Positions 7,401 through 14,325 of a stretch of 15,859 nucleotides of DNA are shown one piece after another; position 1 is the stretch's first letter; each line of letters begins with the position of its first letter. The notes under the pieces were generated by a model. It did not search any database. It was not told the DNA's origin and worked only from the letters and a program-made list of their open reading frames with translations. The stretch covers positions 1 to 15,859 of the forward strand of contig CAYMRB010000229.1 in the NCBI GenBank assembly GCA_964392615.1, in the 5' to 3' direction. The stretch comes from CAYMRB01 sp964392615 (GTDB lineage: Bacteria; Planctomycetota; UBA8108). The position numbers were made by a program, and so were the translations under genes.

Positions 7401-8024
7401 CCGGAGGCGGTCATCTCCCTGCTGACCGCGTCGGTCGCGTCGGTGGAGGGCTTCGAATCGCACCGGCTGTTCTTGCTCGGTGAGGTCTATGCCGCCCGCA
7501 GCCAGTCTTCCGAGACTCGCTCGCCGGAGACGGAGAGGCGCGTTCTGGAGTACTACCGAGGCTCCCTCGCGGCCTTCGAGGCGGCTGGCTCCGAGATTCC
7601 CATGGTCGTGCTGAACAATCTGACCTGGAAGCTGTGTCAGAGCGAGGTCGAGCAGGACCTGCAGGAGGCGCTCGGATTGGCGATTCAGCTGACAGAGAGG
7701 GGCCGAGGTTCGTCTCTCGAGCACGCGTTCACCGACACGTACGCGTGGGCGCTGTTCAAGGCCGGCCGGGAGGAGGAGGCACGGCAGGCACGGGACGTGC
7801 TGAGGGAGCTCCTCCGCAAGCATCCGCTGCCAGAATACCGCTATCATCTGGCCGTGGTCTCGTTTACGCTCGAAGAGTACGACGAGGCATACAGCGAGGT
7901 GCAGAAGGCGCTCGAGAGCGGCATCGAGTTCGATGGCCGCGATGAGGCGACTTTGCTCTTCGGGAAGACTCGCGCGAAGATGGCCGAGGACGGGTCAGAG
8001 GCGGCGGCTAGCAACGGTTCCTGA
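4494..8024 (+). CDS. Large membrane-anchored TPR-repeat protein of the exosortase/polysaccharide locus
   Basis: This protein of 1176 residues starts at a GTG with GAGG 8 bases upstream. Residues 4-23 form a single membrane anchor with no obvious cleavage site. The rest is almost entirely amphipathic alpha-helix, rich in Ala, Leu, Arg and Glu, with a TPR-like rhythm. Clear examples are near residues 40-140 (AEEFADRVLAVMPEAS, RFDDARAAAFRVVQSFPFD) and near 1040-1155 (ALFKAGREEEARQARDVL, EYDEAYSEVQKALESGI). No enzyme motif is seen. Long TPR proteins commonly accompany exosortase systems and polysaccharide secretion machines (PrsT-like or PelB/AlgK-like), where they act as periplasmic scaffolds. 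That role is inferred here from context. The next gene follows after 9 bases, so they form one operon. Many long frames within it on both strands are GC-driven shadows. Confidence 0.88.
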   Translation: MKVRLVIFLLVVTGLGGGVWYVMRNSRSNRVRTWRELSHYFLRDVRDLDRAEEFADRVLAVMPEASDDRLLKARILEQKGTPESLRSALATYDEIIAKHGERSPLLYLHKSRVFRTLGRFDDARAAAFRVVQSFPFDASMDMGRTALSALAPYEALAHFTQAREEFAGTSSRQRASADEAIAAATHTMLTTLERQVRDESDSQLREAVDALRTQCRERLDGARDELLSIPEVWREREVVRVWLARLAERRNQVRAPGETPCLDAAKEIEKHIRAAEGQLVSAALHARIGRLFLLAAATEVSEDAAKVRLRAEALSHFEQALGSRTAGDSRGILSGSLTATAEVPDDLDAARRDPELKARREHVRALLAITQAHLDADLARAVIEDPPAAESADGFELKLARRVGDAATVAPDAAVASVFRLLQAIAWLNVDSHDRARQLIDAYIASQEEGQRAQACVELARVCQRHAPGTDIVFQLLDRLPAEGAGPVDYLTQRLAVLDVARRTLPDPEMARSRLERDLQAAADAVTEPNDRLAVLRFFRSLHGAGEAARLASKMLAERPADAGLRAVLADLLVRHAQEQADEDERNARLEEALGEYARLFVTSPLVSAPQRSRVAAIAAYLAASGVEIDLSKAAPAALPGLPEALRQPLATATEATFLGRPVEAVAALEGVPAELPPFGHYLIGVCRIAIGREMEAEAARADTPTDPDVAVKAAAEVDKARQAFEAAGDYAPARLELLHLELQALERTAPVPPALAAQVASLATQDAASYHAHWLSALVEQQRFRSLRANDQPTVEVRARLRAALEATIERSPVFLLAYQVLAETYVVDVGSTKANVGEKAAADWNSAVNVLKSCPNPMAPQLARIAGYLAASGQRSEARVYRQAVALLAPSPQSLADLVASYVRSGELVLAMQLLGDEYEPPKRLTVDQQAAQQAWVRRMLGFVEAARRPPMSLGHALVRELREAESPEAVISLLTASVASVEGFESHRLFLLGEVYAARSQSSETRSPETERRVLEYYRGSLAAFEAAGSEIPMVVLNNLTWKLCQSEVEQDLQEALGLAIQLTERGRGSSLEHAFTDTYAWALFKAGREEEARQARDVLRELLRKHPLPEYRYHLAVVSFTLEEYDEAYSEVQKALESGIEFDGRDEATLLFGKTRAKMAEDGSEAAASNGS

Positions 8025-8033
8025 CGGATTCCC

Positions 8034-9431
8034 ATGACTTTCAAGTTCTTCGCACATCGCCTGAAGCGCATGTTGGGGCGACCACCCGAGCTCCTCTATG
8101 CGGTGACACGGCATTGGCTGATCGTCGGCCTGTTGACGGCGGCAGGTGCCATCGTGCTGTGGGCCGACCGGGTGTCCTCGCCGGTGATCTACGAAGGGCG
8201 TGCGCAGCTTCTGGTGAGCCCCAACGACCTGCTCATGCAGCGACTGGCACCGGAGAGCGCGGGCATGGGGCGCAGCCGGGACCAGTTCAAGCGCTTCATG
8301 AACGCCCAGGCTTCGCTTCTCTCGAGCCACTCCGTGCTGCGGAAGATGTTCGGGAAGCTCGAAGAGGACGGCGTCAGCCTGCCGTCGCCGAAGTACGAGC
8401 AGGAAAGCGAGGCCGGCGTCGCCCGGTACGTCAGCTCGGCCAAGCGACGTCTGTCGGAAGTCCTTCGCTTCGACGCGCCCGATTCCGAGCTCGGCGCGCG
8501 GGAGGTCGCCCTCGACCGCGCCACGAGCGGCTTTCGGCGCCGTTCCCGCATCGAGTACGACTCGGCCGGAAACAGCATCAACCTCTTCGTGTACGGGGTC
8601 GAGCACAAGCGTATCGAGAGCGAACTGCTCAACTGGATCGGTGCGTTCGTCCAGCACGCCTCAGACGTGTCCCAGACGAGCTGGAAGCCGTTCCTGGAGA
8701 GCCGCTCCTTGCATTATGGAAACGCCGTGGATACGGCGCAGACCGACGTCGACGCGTTCAGGGAGCTTAACCTTGACGTATCCGAGTCGGCGCTCGTGTT
8801 CGTCGAGCATCAGATCGCCCAGCTTCTGGCCCCGTCGCGAGCCGCGATAGATCCGGAAGTGAACCAATTGAACGGCGAGAAGCTCCGGCTCGAGCTCGAG
8901 CTCGCCGCGTTCGAGGAGCGTGGCGTCCCCGAGACGAGCCGCGAGTACAGAACCAGCCAGCGCCTGTTGACGACCATCCAGGAGCGGCTGGCTGCGCGCG
9001 GCGCAGGCGGTACGGCGAACGGCTCGGAGGGCCAGCTCGAGAAGAAGCGGGAAGCGGTGACCGAGCAGCTGATGGCACTGTTGCTCAGGAAGGCGGAGCT
9101 CAAGGAGCAGCTGGAGAGCCTCTCCCGATTGCGCGCGAAGCTCGATCGGGCCGAGGAGCAGCGCGAGAAGTTCGCGCACCTGACTCAGGAGTCGCTGGAT
9201 ATCCTGGAGTCGAACAAGGTGGTGGTGGTCCAGGTCAGCGATCCGCCGACCGTCTCGGCCGCTCCCTACAACTTCCACCCTGGCCGCGACGTTCTTCGCG
9301 GTGCGGCGGGCGGGTTCGGACTGGGAGTGCTGCTGGCCTTCCTTCTCGAGATCCTCTGCGCCAAGGTTCGCTTCCGCCACGACATTACAGACGACTTCGG
9401 GCTCAAGGTCGTGACCGTCTTGCCCAGGTGA
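8034..9431 (+). CDS. Wzz/GumC-type polysaccharide co-polymerase (chain-length determinant)
   Basis: This protein of 465 residues has membrane helices at both ends, about 28-44 and about 420-442. The large periplasmic part between them is mostly helical. After the first helix comes YEGRAQLLVSPND, like the beta-strand that opens Wzz domains. The segment from about 275 to 390 is a strong coiled-coil candidate (KKREAVTEQLMALLL, KAELKEQLESLSRLRAKL). Near the second helix sits VSDPPTVSAAPYNFHPGRD, the Pro-rich motif typical of Wzz/GumC proteins. In this family the protein sets polymer length and, with a BY-kinase partner, controls Wzx/Wzy export. The BY-kinase-like gene follows after 29 bases. The cytoplasmic tail after helix 2 is short, so no kinase is fused. 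The exact start could differ slightly, since only ACGGA precedes it. Confidence 0.87.
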   Translation: MTFKFFAHRLKRMLGRPPELLYAVTRHWLIVGLLTAAGAIVLWADRVSSPVIYEGRAQLLVSPNDLLMQRLAPESAGMGRSRDQFKRFMNAQASLLSSHSVLRKMFGKLEEDGVSLPSPKYEQESEAGVARYVSSAKRRLSEVLRFDAPDSELGAREVALDRATSGFRRRSRIEYDSAGNSINLFVYGVEHKRIESELLNWIGAFVQHASDVSQTSWKPFLESRSLHYGNAVDTAQTDVDAFRELNLDVSESALVFVEHQIAQLLAPSRAAIDPEVNQLNGEKLRLELELAAFEERGVPETSREYRTSQRLLTTIQERLAARGAGGTANGSEGQLEKKREAVTEQLMALLLRKAELKEQLESLSRLRAKLDRAEEQREKFAHLTQESLDILESNKVVVVQVSDPPTVSAAPYNFHPGRDVLRGAAGGFGLGVLLAFLLEILCAKVRFRHDITDDFGLKVVTVLPR

Positions 9432-9460
9432 CGATCCGTTCAGCTCATTGAGGGAATAGC

Positions 9461-10294
9461 ATGTCCGACAAGGCAGCCCACAAGTCCTCGAAGCGCCCCG
9501 CAGGCAGGAAGAGCCGCGAGTTGGTTCGAGCCCGGTCCGGCGATAACGCCACGCTACTCGATTTGGTCCGTCAGGGTACGTTGACGCTGCCCCGCTCGTG
9601 CATCGAGCAGAAGGACTTCGTTCGTATACTCCGCCGCGCCGCTCTCGATTCGCAGTACGCGGAGAAAGTCTGCCACTTCCGCGACTCCGTGATACGATCC
9701 GGCCGCAGAGCCGGGCGCGCCGGTGAGGCGCTCACCATCGCATTGAGCGGGGCCGAGCATCACGAAGGGACGAGTTCTCTGGCCTTGCTGCTGGCGCTCT
9801 CGTTGGGAGCGAGCCCGCACAACCGGGTCGCGTTTCTGGACGGTCGGCTCAACGTCCAGCGCTTCAACGCGCTGTCACACGTGTTGTCGCTGTCGAGGAA
9901 CGGGGTCTCGTTGAAGAAGGGGGTAAGTCAGCTGGGAGGGTACTTCAACGAGGCGTACCCGAACGTCTACTTCCTCAAGCAGACCGGTGAGGAGAAGAGC
10001 CTCGCATTCTTCTCCGACGAAGAGCTGGCAGCTTGCTTCGAGAGCCTTCGCAAGACGTTCAACTACATCGTCATCGATTTGCCGCCGCTGCTGGGGGAGT
10101 CCTGCAATCTCTACGTCACGCCCCTGGCAGACCTCTTCTACCTGGTCGTGTCCGCGGGGAAGACCCGTCTCGCGAACATCGACAAGTGTATGGAGGCCGC
10201 CGAAGAGATGGAGGTCGACATCTCCGGCGTCGTCGTGAATCGGCAGCGGCTGCCGCGGTGGTCACGGTTCCTCTGGCGAGACTACTTCGTGTAG
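9461..10294 (+). CDS. BY-kinase/CpsD-like P-loop protein with degenerate Walker A (probable pseudokinase)
   Basis: This cytoplasmic protein of 277 residues has a good ribosome site (GAGGG about 6 bases before the ATG). The fold order matches bacterial tyrosine kinases of the CpsD/CapB/Wzc-C type. There is a strand LTIAL (91-95), the P-loop position (101-106), a second strand RVAFLDGRL (122-130) at the Walker A' position, and NYIVIDLPPLLGES (201-214) as Walker B. The P-loop reads HEGTSS where the family has GEGKST, so the catalytic lysine is a threonine (T104). Walker A' keeps D127 but not a DxD. No C-terminal tyrosine cluster is present, only one Tyr in the last three residues. Its Wzz-like partner is directly upstream. 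I infer a partner-binding regulatory protein without normal kinase activity. The family call is firm; loss of activity is inferred from residues. Confidence 0.82.
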   Translation: MSDKAAHKSSKRPAGRKSRELVRARSGDNATLLDLVRQGTLTLPRSCIEQKDFVRILRRAALDSQYAEKVCHFRDSVIRSGRRAGRAGEALTIALSGAEHHEGTSSLALLLALSLGASPHNRVAFLDGRLNVQRFNALSHVLSLSRNGVSLKKGVSQLGGYFNEAYPNVYFLKQTGEEKSLAFFSDEELAACFESLRKTFNYIVIDLPPLLGESCNLYVTPLADLFYLVVSAGKTRLANIDKCMEAAEEMEVDISGVVVNRQRLPRWSRFLWRDYFV

Positions 10295-10308
10295 CTGTGG
10301 AGTGAACC

Positions 10309-10878
10309 GTGACGAGCGACAGCGGAGGCGCCTATGGCGGGGCAGGCGCGGTGGGGAACGAATGTTCCGAACATTCGAGATGGTATGTACTTCGAACGCG
10401 AAGCCATCAAGAGAAGCTCGTCGCGGCGTTCCTCTCGGGATCGGGAGTCGAGAACTACCTGCCTCTGACTCGGCGAGTGGGCTATCGAGGGAGGAACAAG
10501 GCCATCGTCCGCGAGCCGCTGTTTCCCGGCTATCTGTTCCTTCGGGGTGAGGCAGAGCAGGCGTTCTTGGCCGACCGCAATCCTCGCGTCGCGCAGCTGA
10601 TCCACGTCGCCGATCAGGCACGGCTCGAGTGGGAGCTGCGGAACATTCGCCTCGCGGAGTCGCGCGGCGCCGAGTTTGCACCGCGTTCCTATCTGGCGGA
10701 GGGCTCTCGGGTCGAAGTCCGTTGTGGGCCGTTCAAGGGAGTTCAGGGGTACGTCGATCGCGTGACGAACGCGAACGAGATCGTTCTTCAGGTCGAGACG
10801 TTCTGGCGCGGCGCGACGTTGAGAATCGAGCGAGATCTTCTCGAGCCGATCGAGCCTGCCTCTCGGCGTTGCAGTTGA
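10309..10878 (+). CDS. NusG-family transcription antiterminator paralogue (RfaH/UpxY/LoaP-like)
   Basis: This 189-residue protein starts at a GTG with GGAG 6 bases upstream. After a Gly-rich leader of about 23 residues, the NGN domain runs from 24 to about 115. It begins with WYVLRTRSHQEK, and the hallmark EPLFPGYLFLR is at 69-79. A KOW domain follows at about 129-155 (LAEGSRVEVRCGPFKGVQG). This is the full architecture of the NusG family. NusG paralogues inside surface-polysaccharide loci typically bind RNA polymerase and let it read through long operons. The housekeeping nusG normally sits with secE and ribosomal protein genes, so the context marks this as a specialised copy. It follows the BY-kinase-like gene after 14 bases and probably belongs to the same operon. 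No RfaH-type ops element was found. Confidence 0.9.
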   Translation: MTSDSGGAYGGAGAVGNECSEHSRWYVLRTRSHQEKLVAAFLSGSGVENYLPLTRRVGYRGRNKAIVREPLFPGYLFLRGEAEQAFLADRNPRVAQLIHVADQARLEWELRNIRLAESRGAEFAPRSYLAEGSRVEVRCGPFKGVQGYVDRVTNANEIVLQVETFWRGATLRIERDLLEPIEPASRRCS

Positions 10879-11089
10879 GGCACTGTCCTCGTTCGGGGCC
10901 GTCGGCGTTCCGAGTGGAGCGGAAACGAACGGACGCCGAACTCCGTCGCGCACTCACCGTCATTGTTCGCGCCCGGCCGCGTGATATCATCGACGTGCGC
11001 GAGGGAGGGCGGCGAGACAGCCGCATCCGCCTCCTCCGGGCCGACCGAGATCGCCCGGCTTTCGCGATCGGTTGGCGGGGTGCGAGCGG
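10879..11089 (+). other. Leader/spacer before the acetyltransferase gene, no gene
   Basis: This 211-base gap in an otherwise tightly packed plus-strand run has no convincing reading frame. It contains a possible hairpin with 6 paired bases (GATCGC at 11049-11054, GCGATC at 11064-11069) just upstream of the acetyltransferase ribosome site. The -10-like TATCAT at 10985-10990 has only a poor -35 partner. It could hold a promoter for the acetyltransferase or a target of the NusG-like protein; neither is shown by the sequence. Confidence 0.3.
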
Positions 11090-11836
11090 ATGTCTGATTC
11101 AAGAGAGCCGATTCCCGAGGCCAGTATCGCTGCTCTGGCGAGAAGCTACTTCAATGAAGCGTCGCGATACGGCTTCTGTCACGCCGACTACGTACGGTTC
11201 GTCACCGAGATTCTCGATCTCCTGATACAGAATCACGAGAATCTGGACGGATCAGCAACCCGACGCTCGGAGGAGTTGAAGAAGGCGTGTCACTCGGTCG
11301 TCGATTCCGGCCCGGTCGAGCTGCCGTGTCGAGGCGAACTCGTCACGGTTCGCGCATTCGACGCGGATTCGGACTCGGCACTCGTCAGTCGGTGGGTGCA
11401 GGACGAACGAGGCCGCTATTTTCTTCTCTCCAGCGCGAGCGCCAGCGTGGCGACGTGGCCGGAGTTGGCCAAGGACCCGTCCGCCGTTCTCGGGACCATC
11501 ACGACGCCGGACGACTCGCCGATCGGCGTGTTGGCGTATCTCGACTACCACCCAGGCCGGCGGAAGGCCGAGTTGCGCAAGTTGATCGGCGAGCCGTCGA
11601 TGCGCGGCAAGGGGCTGGCACGAGAGGCCACGCAGATCTGGATTCGCTACGGAATCTCCGCCTTGGGGCTGGCGAAGATCTACTTGAGCACGTTGGACTC
11701 GAACATCCGCAATCTACGGCTCAACGAAGACCTCGGCTTCAAGGTCGAGGGGCTGCTGCGGAACGAGGTCTTCTTCGACGGTCGCTATCACGATGTGTTG
11801 CGTATGGGGCTCTGGGCCGGGCCGCGCGATTCATGA
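11090..11836 (+). CDS. GNAT-family N-acetyltransferase (RimJ/RimL-like) with an N-terminal extension
   Basis: This 248-residue protein starts at the ATG at 11090, preceded by a G-rich stretch (GGGG at 11077-11080). An in-frame TTG at 11072 is a weaker alternative. Residues about 85-245 form a GNAT domain. The acetyl-CoA-binding motif is RGKGLA (172-177) in SMRGKGLAREA. LGLAKIYLSTLDSNIRNLRLNEDLGFKVEG follows, in the RimJ/RimL-like order, and the domain ends with DVLRMGLW. The first ~75 residues are a helical extension, ALARSYFNEASRYGF and onward, that I do not recognise. Beside glycosyltransferases and a polymerase, the likely substrate is an amino sugar, as for PseH-type enzymes, but protein N-terminal acetylation is also possible. 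It converges with the GT4 gene and overlaps it by 6 bases. Confidence 0.85.
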   Translation: MSDSREPIPEASIAALARSYFNEASRYGFCHADYVRFVTEILDLLIQNHENLDGSATRRSEELKKACHSVVDSGPVELPCRGELVTVRAFDADSDSALVSRWVQDERGRYFLLSSASASVATWPELAKDPSAVLGTITTPDDSPIGVLAYLDYHPGRRKAELRKLIGEPSMRGKGLAREATQIWIRYGISALGLAKIYLSTLDSNIRNLRLNEDLGFKVEGLLRNEVFFDGRYHDVLRMGLWAGPRDS

Positions 11837-13093
11837 CGATCGCGGCGGCTCCCCGAGGTGCTCGACGGCGTCGTCGTCGGCTGCGCGACCTGACAGGTAG
11901 GATTCGAACAGCTCCGCCAATCGCTGGCCTTCGCGAGCGGTGTCGAATTCCCGCTCGACACGCGCGCGCCCGACCTCTCCGAAACTCTGCCTGAGGTCGG
12001 TGTCCGACAGCAGCTTGTCCATTTGGCGGACAAGTGCGTCCACGTCCCCGGGTGCGACCAGGAAGCCGTTGACCTCGTCTTCCACCAGTTCCGCGTTTCC
12101 ACCCACGCGCGTGGCGATCACGGGCACTCCGGAGGCCAGGGCTTCCATCAGCACTACAGGGACACCTTCAGCGAAGCTCGGCAGGACGAACACGTCCGTG
12201 CTGGCGAGGAAGTCTCGGACCTCCGACTGCGATCGATAGCCGTGGAATGTCGTCTCCTCCGCGATGCCGAGCTCCTTCGCCGTGCTCTCTAGCTCCTGTC
12301 GTTCGGGCCCGTCGCCGACCACGTCGAGCTGCACTTCCGGTCGACTCCGTCGCAGCCGGGCGACGGCCTCAAAAAGTACGCGTATTCCCTTCACCGACGC
12401 GAGCCGCCCGACGAAGAGAAGCCGGCGTCCCTGGCCTCGATGCTCGACGAGCCGGTAACGGGCGGGCTCGACTCCGCAATGGACGATGTGGAGCCGAGGC
12501 CAGGATTCGACCGGCGCGAAGAGCATCACCTGGCTGCGGCAGAAGTGGCTGATGCAGGATACGAACAGCGCCCGACTCGCCTTCACGCCGATACGCCACC
12601 GCTCGGGTTCGAAGAAGATCCCCGGGCCGTGAATCGTGAAGCTGAACGAGAATCCCCCGAGTTCGGCGGCCAACATGGCGACGGTGCAGCTGGCGTCTGC
12701 TCCGTGATTGTGGAGGTGGACGGCGCCGCAGCGCTTCATCTGACGAGCGACGAGGCCAGCCTCAGCGAAGTAGAAGAGGTGGTAGAAGAGGCTGGCGATG
12801 CCGGGTGGTCGTACCGAAAGAGCGAGCCGCAGGGTCCGCAGATAGCCCCATGGAGCTCGCGTGAGATAGAAGAGGTGCGAGATCAGTACTCCCCACCAGG
12901 AAGGGGGGAGCAGGTAGTGCGTTCGTTGCGACTCGCTCTTCTGCTCCGCTCCCACTATGTGGGACGAATCGGGCCTCCTTACCGACATCGTCTCGACGTC
13001 GATCCCGACGGCGCGCAGGGCGGCGATCTCACGCTGGATGAACGTATCCGTCGCGCGTGGATACACACCGGTGATGTACGCGATCCGCGTCAC
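11831..13093 (-). CDS. GT4-family glycosyltransferase (exopolysaccharide biosynthesis)
   Basis: This protein of 420 residues has a GT-B fold. The start is a GTG at 13093, chosen because a perfect AAGGAGG lies 7 bases upstream and the protein then begins TRIAYITGVYPRATDTF, the usual N-terminal strand. A longer frame from 13297 adds unrelated residues. Motifs include AVHLHNHGADA (124-134) in the N-terminal domain, a Rossmann strand with RLLFVGRLASVKGI (224-237), VVGDGPERQEL (258-268) and LPSFAEGVPVVLMEALASG (304-322). The last contains the EX7E pair E309/E317 that binds the nucleotide-sugar donor. It likely adds a sugar to the lipid-linked repeat unit at the inner membrane; the specific sugar is unknown. 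It is divergent from the GT2 gene at 13279 and convergent with the acetyltransferase. Confidence 0.93.
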   Translation of the reverse strand: MTRIAYITGVYPRATDTFIQREIAALRAVGIDVETMSVRRPDSSHIVGAEQKSESQRTHYLLPPSWWGVLISHLFYLTRAPWGYLRTLRLALSVRPPGIASLFYHLFYFAEAGLVARQMKRCGAVHLHNHGADASCTVAMLAAELGGFSFSFTIHGPGIFFEPERWRIGVKASRALFVSCISHFCRSQVMLFAPVESWPRLHIVHCGVEPARYRLVEHRGQGRRLLFVGRLASVKGIRVLFEAVARLRRSRPEVQLDVVGDGPERQELESTAKELGIAEETTFHGYRSQSEVRDFLASTDVFVLPSFAEGVPVVLMEALASGVPVIATRVGGNAELVEDEVNGFLVAPGDVDALVRQMDKLLSDTDLRQSFGEVGRARVEREFDTAREGQRLAELFESYLSGRAADDDAVEHLGEPPRSS

Positions 13094-13100
13094 TTGTGAG

Positions 13101-13107
13101 CCTCCTT
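13101..13107 (-). promoter_or_regulatory. Perfect Shine-Dalgarno for the GT4 gene
   Basis: On the minus strand AAGGAGG lies 7 bases before the GTG at 13093. It decides the start of the GT4 glycosyltransferase against the in-frame upstream start at 13297, which would run into the divergent gene's territory. Confidence 0.85.
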
Positions 13108-13214
13108 CGTGCGTCACGCGGCACCTCGTGTTGCGAGCCGGCCGGGTGCGGGTGAGGGGATCGCTTTGACTCCGTGTTGTCGTATCATCGACATCGAGAA
13201 GCCGCGCCGTCTTG

Positions 13215-13243
13215 CGAACGCGCGTCGGTTCGCTACAGTTGTC
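13215..13243 (+). promoter_or_regulatory. Weak sigma-70-type promoter candidate before the GT2 gene
   Basis: Around 13214-13241 a TTGCGA hexamer and a TACAGT hexamer are separated by 16 bases. Each matches four of six consensus positions, about 35-40 bases upstream of the GT2 start. It lies in the 185-base spacer between divergent glycosyltransferase genes. This is only a consensus match and may be chance. Confidence 0.2.
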
Positions 13244-13278
13244 ATCGTCTAGTTCTTGTCCAAAACTCGCGGAACAGA

Positions 13279-14325
13279 ATGACTCAGGAGCCTCCAACTC
13301 CCGCCGGCCAATTCAGCGATCTGGCTGTCGTCGTCGTAGGACGCAACGAGCTCGCCCGTCTCGGGTCTTGCCTTCGCTCTGTGCTCTCGCAGGCAGACAA
13401 GGTCGTGTACGTTGATTCGGGGTCGACGGACGGAAGCGTCGAGCTGGCGCAGTCGCTCGGCGTTCGGGTTCTGAGCCTCGGCGAGGGGCCTTTCACCGCG
13501 GCGCGCGGGCGGCAAGTCGGCAGCGACTGGATCCTCGAGCATTGGGCGGGAATCCGACACATACAGTATCTCGACGGCGACTGCGTTCTGCAGCCTGAAT
13601 GGCTTCGGATCGGACGCGAGAAGCTCGAGTCCACCCCGACTGTAGGCGCTGTGTTCGGTCGTCGGCGAGAGGAAAACTGCGACGGGTCCCTGTTCTCTCG
13701 GCTTGTCGACATCGATTGGCGGACGCCTCTCGGCAGCAACCTGCATTTCACCGGAGACGGTCTCGTACGGGTTTCCGCATTGCAGGAAGTGAGCGGCTGG
13801 TCGGTCGAGCTGATCGCGGGGGAGGATCCCGACCTCGGGTTTCGATTGATCGATCAGGGGTGGACCGTTGACTGCCTCGACGCGGAGATGTCGCAACACG
13901 ACATTCGCATGCGCTCATTTCGACCGTATTTCAAGCGCGCGGTACGATCCGGCTTCGCGTACGCCCAGGTCGGCTGGCGTCACCGATCCGGTGTCGGGCG
14001 CGTCTGGCTCAAGACCTGCGCCGGGAACCTCGTCTATGGGCTTGTGCTGCCTCTCGTTGCTCTCATTGCCCTCGCTGCACTCTGGGCCCCGGTGCTGATG
14101 ACTTGGCAGTACGCCGTCGGGGCCCTGGTCGTGATCGCCGCGGTCTACGTGAGACTGTTCTGGGCCATGATGCGCTTCTGCCGATCGCGAGGCGCTGGGT
14201 GGTCGCTCGCTGTCACGTACGCGGCGCTGAACGTCTTCAACAAAGCAGCCTGCGCGCTCGGTACCGCGAAGTGGCTCGTCCTGGCCGCTCGCAGGCGGCG
14301 ACCTCAACTGATCGAATATCGTTAG
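13279..14325 (+). CDS. GT2-family glycosyltransferase with C-terminal membrane helices
   Basis: This protein of 348 residues starts at the ATG at 13279, with GGAA just upstream. A frame from 13174 adds about 35 residues of no recognisable value. The GT-A domain shows DLAVVVVGRNELARL (14-28), VYVDSGSTDGS (43-53), YLDGDC with the DxD motif (Asp99, Asp101), and AGEDPDLGFRL (180-190) at the acceptor/base region. From about 250 there are two hydrophobic segments (LVYGLVLPLVALIALAAL and YAVGALVVIAAVYV) and a basic C-terminus, so it is membrane-bound. The family transfers sugars from nucleotide donors to lipid-linked acceptors. Its exact substrate cannot be told. It is divergent from the GT4 gene; the 185-base gap between them must hold promoters. 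It converges on the second GT2 gene. Confidence 0.9.
   Translation: MTQEPPTPAGQFSDLAVVVVGRNELARLGSCLRSVLSQADKVVYVDSGSTDGSVELAQSLGVRVLSLGEGPFTAARGRQVGSDWILEHWAGIRHIQYLDGDCVLQPEWLRIGREKLESTPTVGAVFGRRREENCDGSLFSRLVDIDWRTPLGSNLHFTGDGLVRVSALQEVSGWSVELIAGEDPDLGFRLIDQGWTVDCLDAEMSQHDIRMRSFRPYFKRAVRSGFAYAQVGWRHRSGVGRVWLKTCAGNLVYGLVLPLVALIALAALWAPVLMTWQYAVGALVVIAAVYVRLFWAMMRFCRSRGAGWSLAVTYAALNVFNKAACALGTAKWLVLAARRRRPQLIEYR

Noticed and set aside
9004..9012. GGCGGTA string resembling part of the RfaH ops element
   Set aside because: It is inside the Wzz-like coding region, incomplete, and not in an operon leader, so there is no support as a NusG-paralogue target.
12440..13099. Plus-strand 219-codon frame opposite the GT4 gene
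   Set aside because: It has no motif or ribosome site. The minus strand has GT4 motifs and a perfect Shine-Dalgarno.
10985..13192. TATCATCGAC shared at 10985-10994 and 13183-13192 as a common -10 region
   Set aside because: Neither copy has a properly spaced -35 element, and a 10-mer shared by two spacers is weak evidence.
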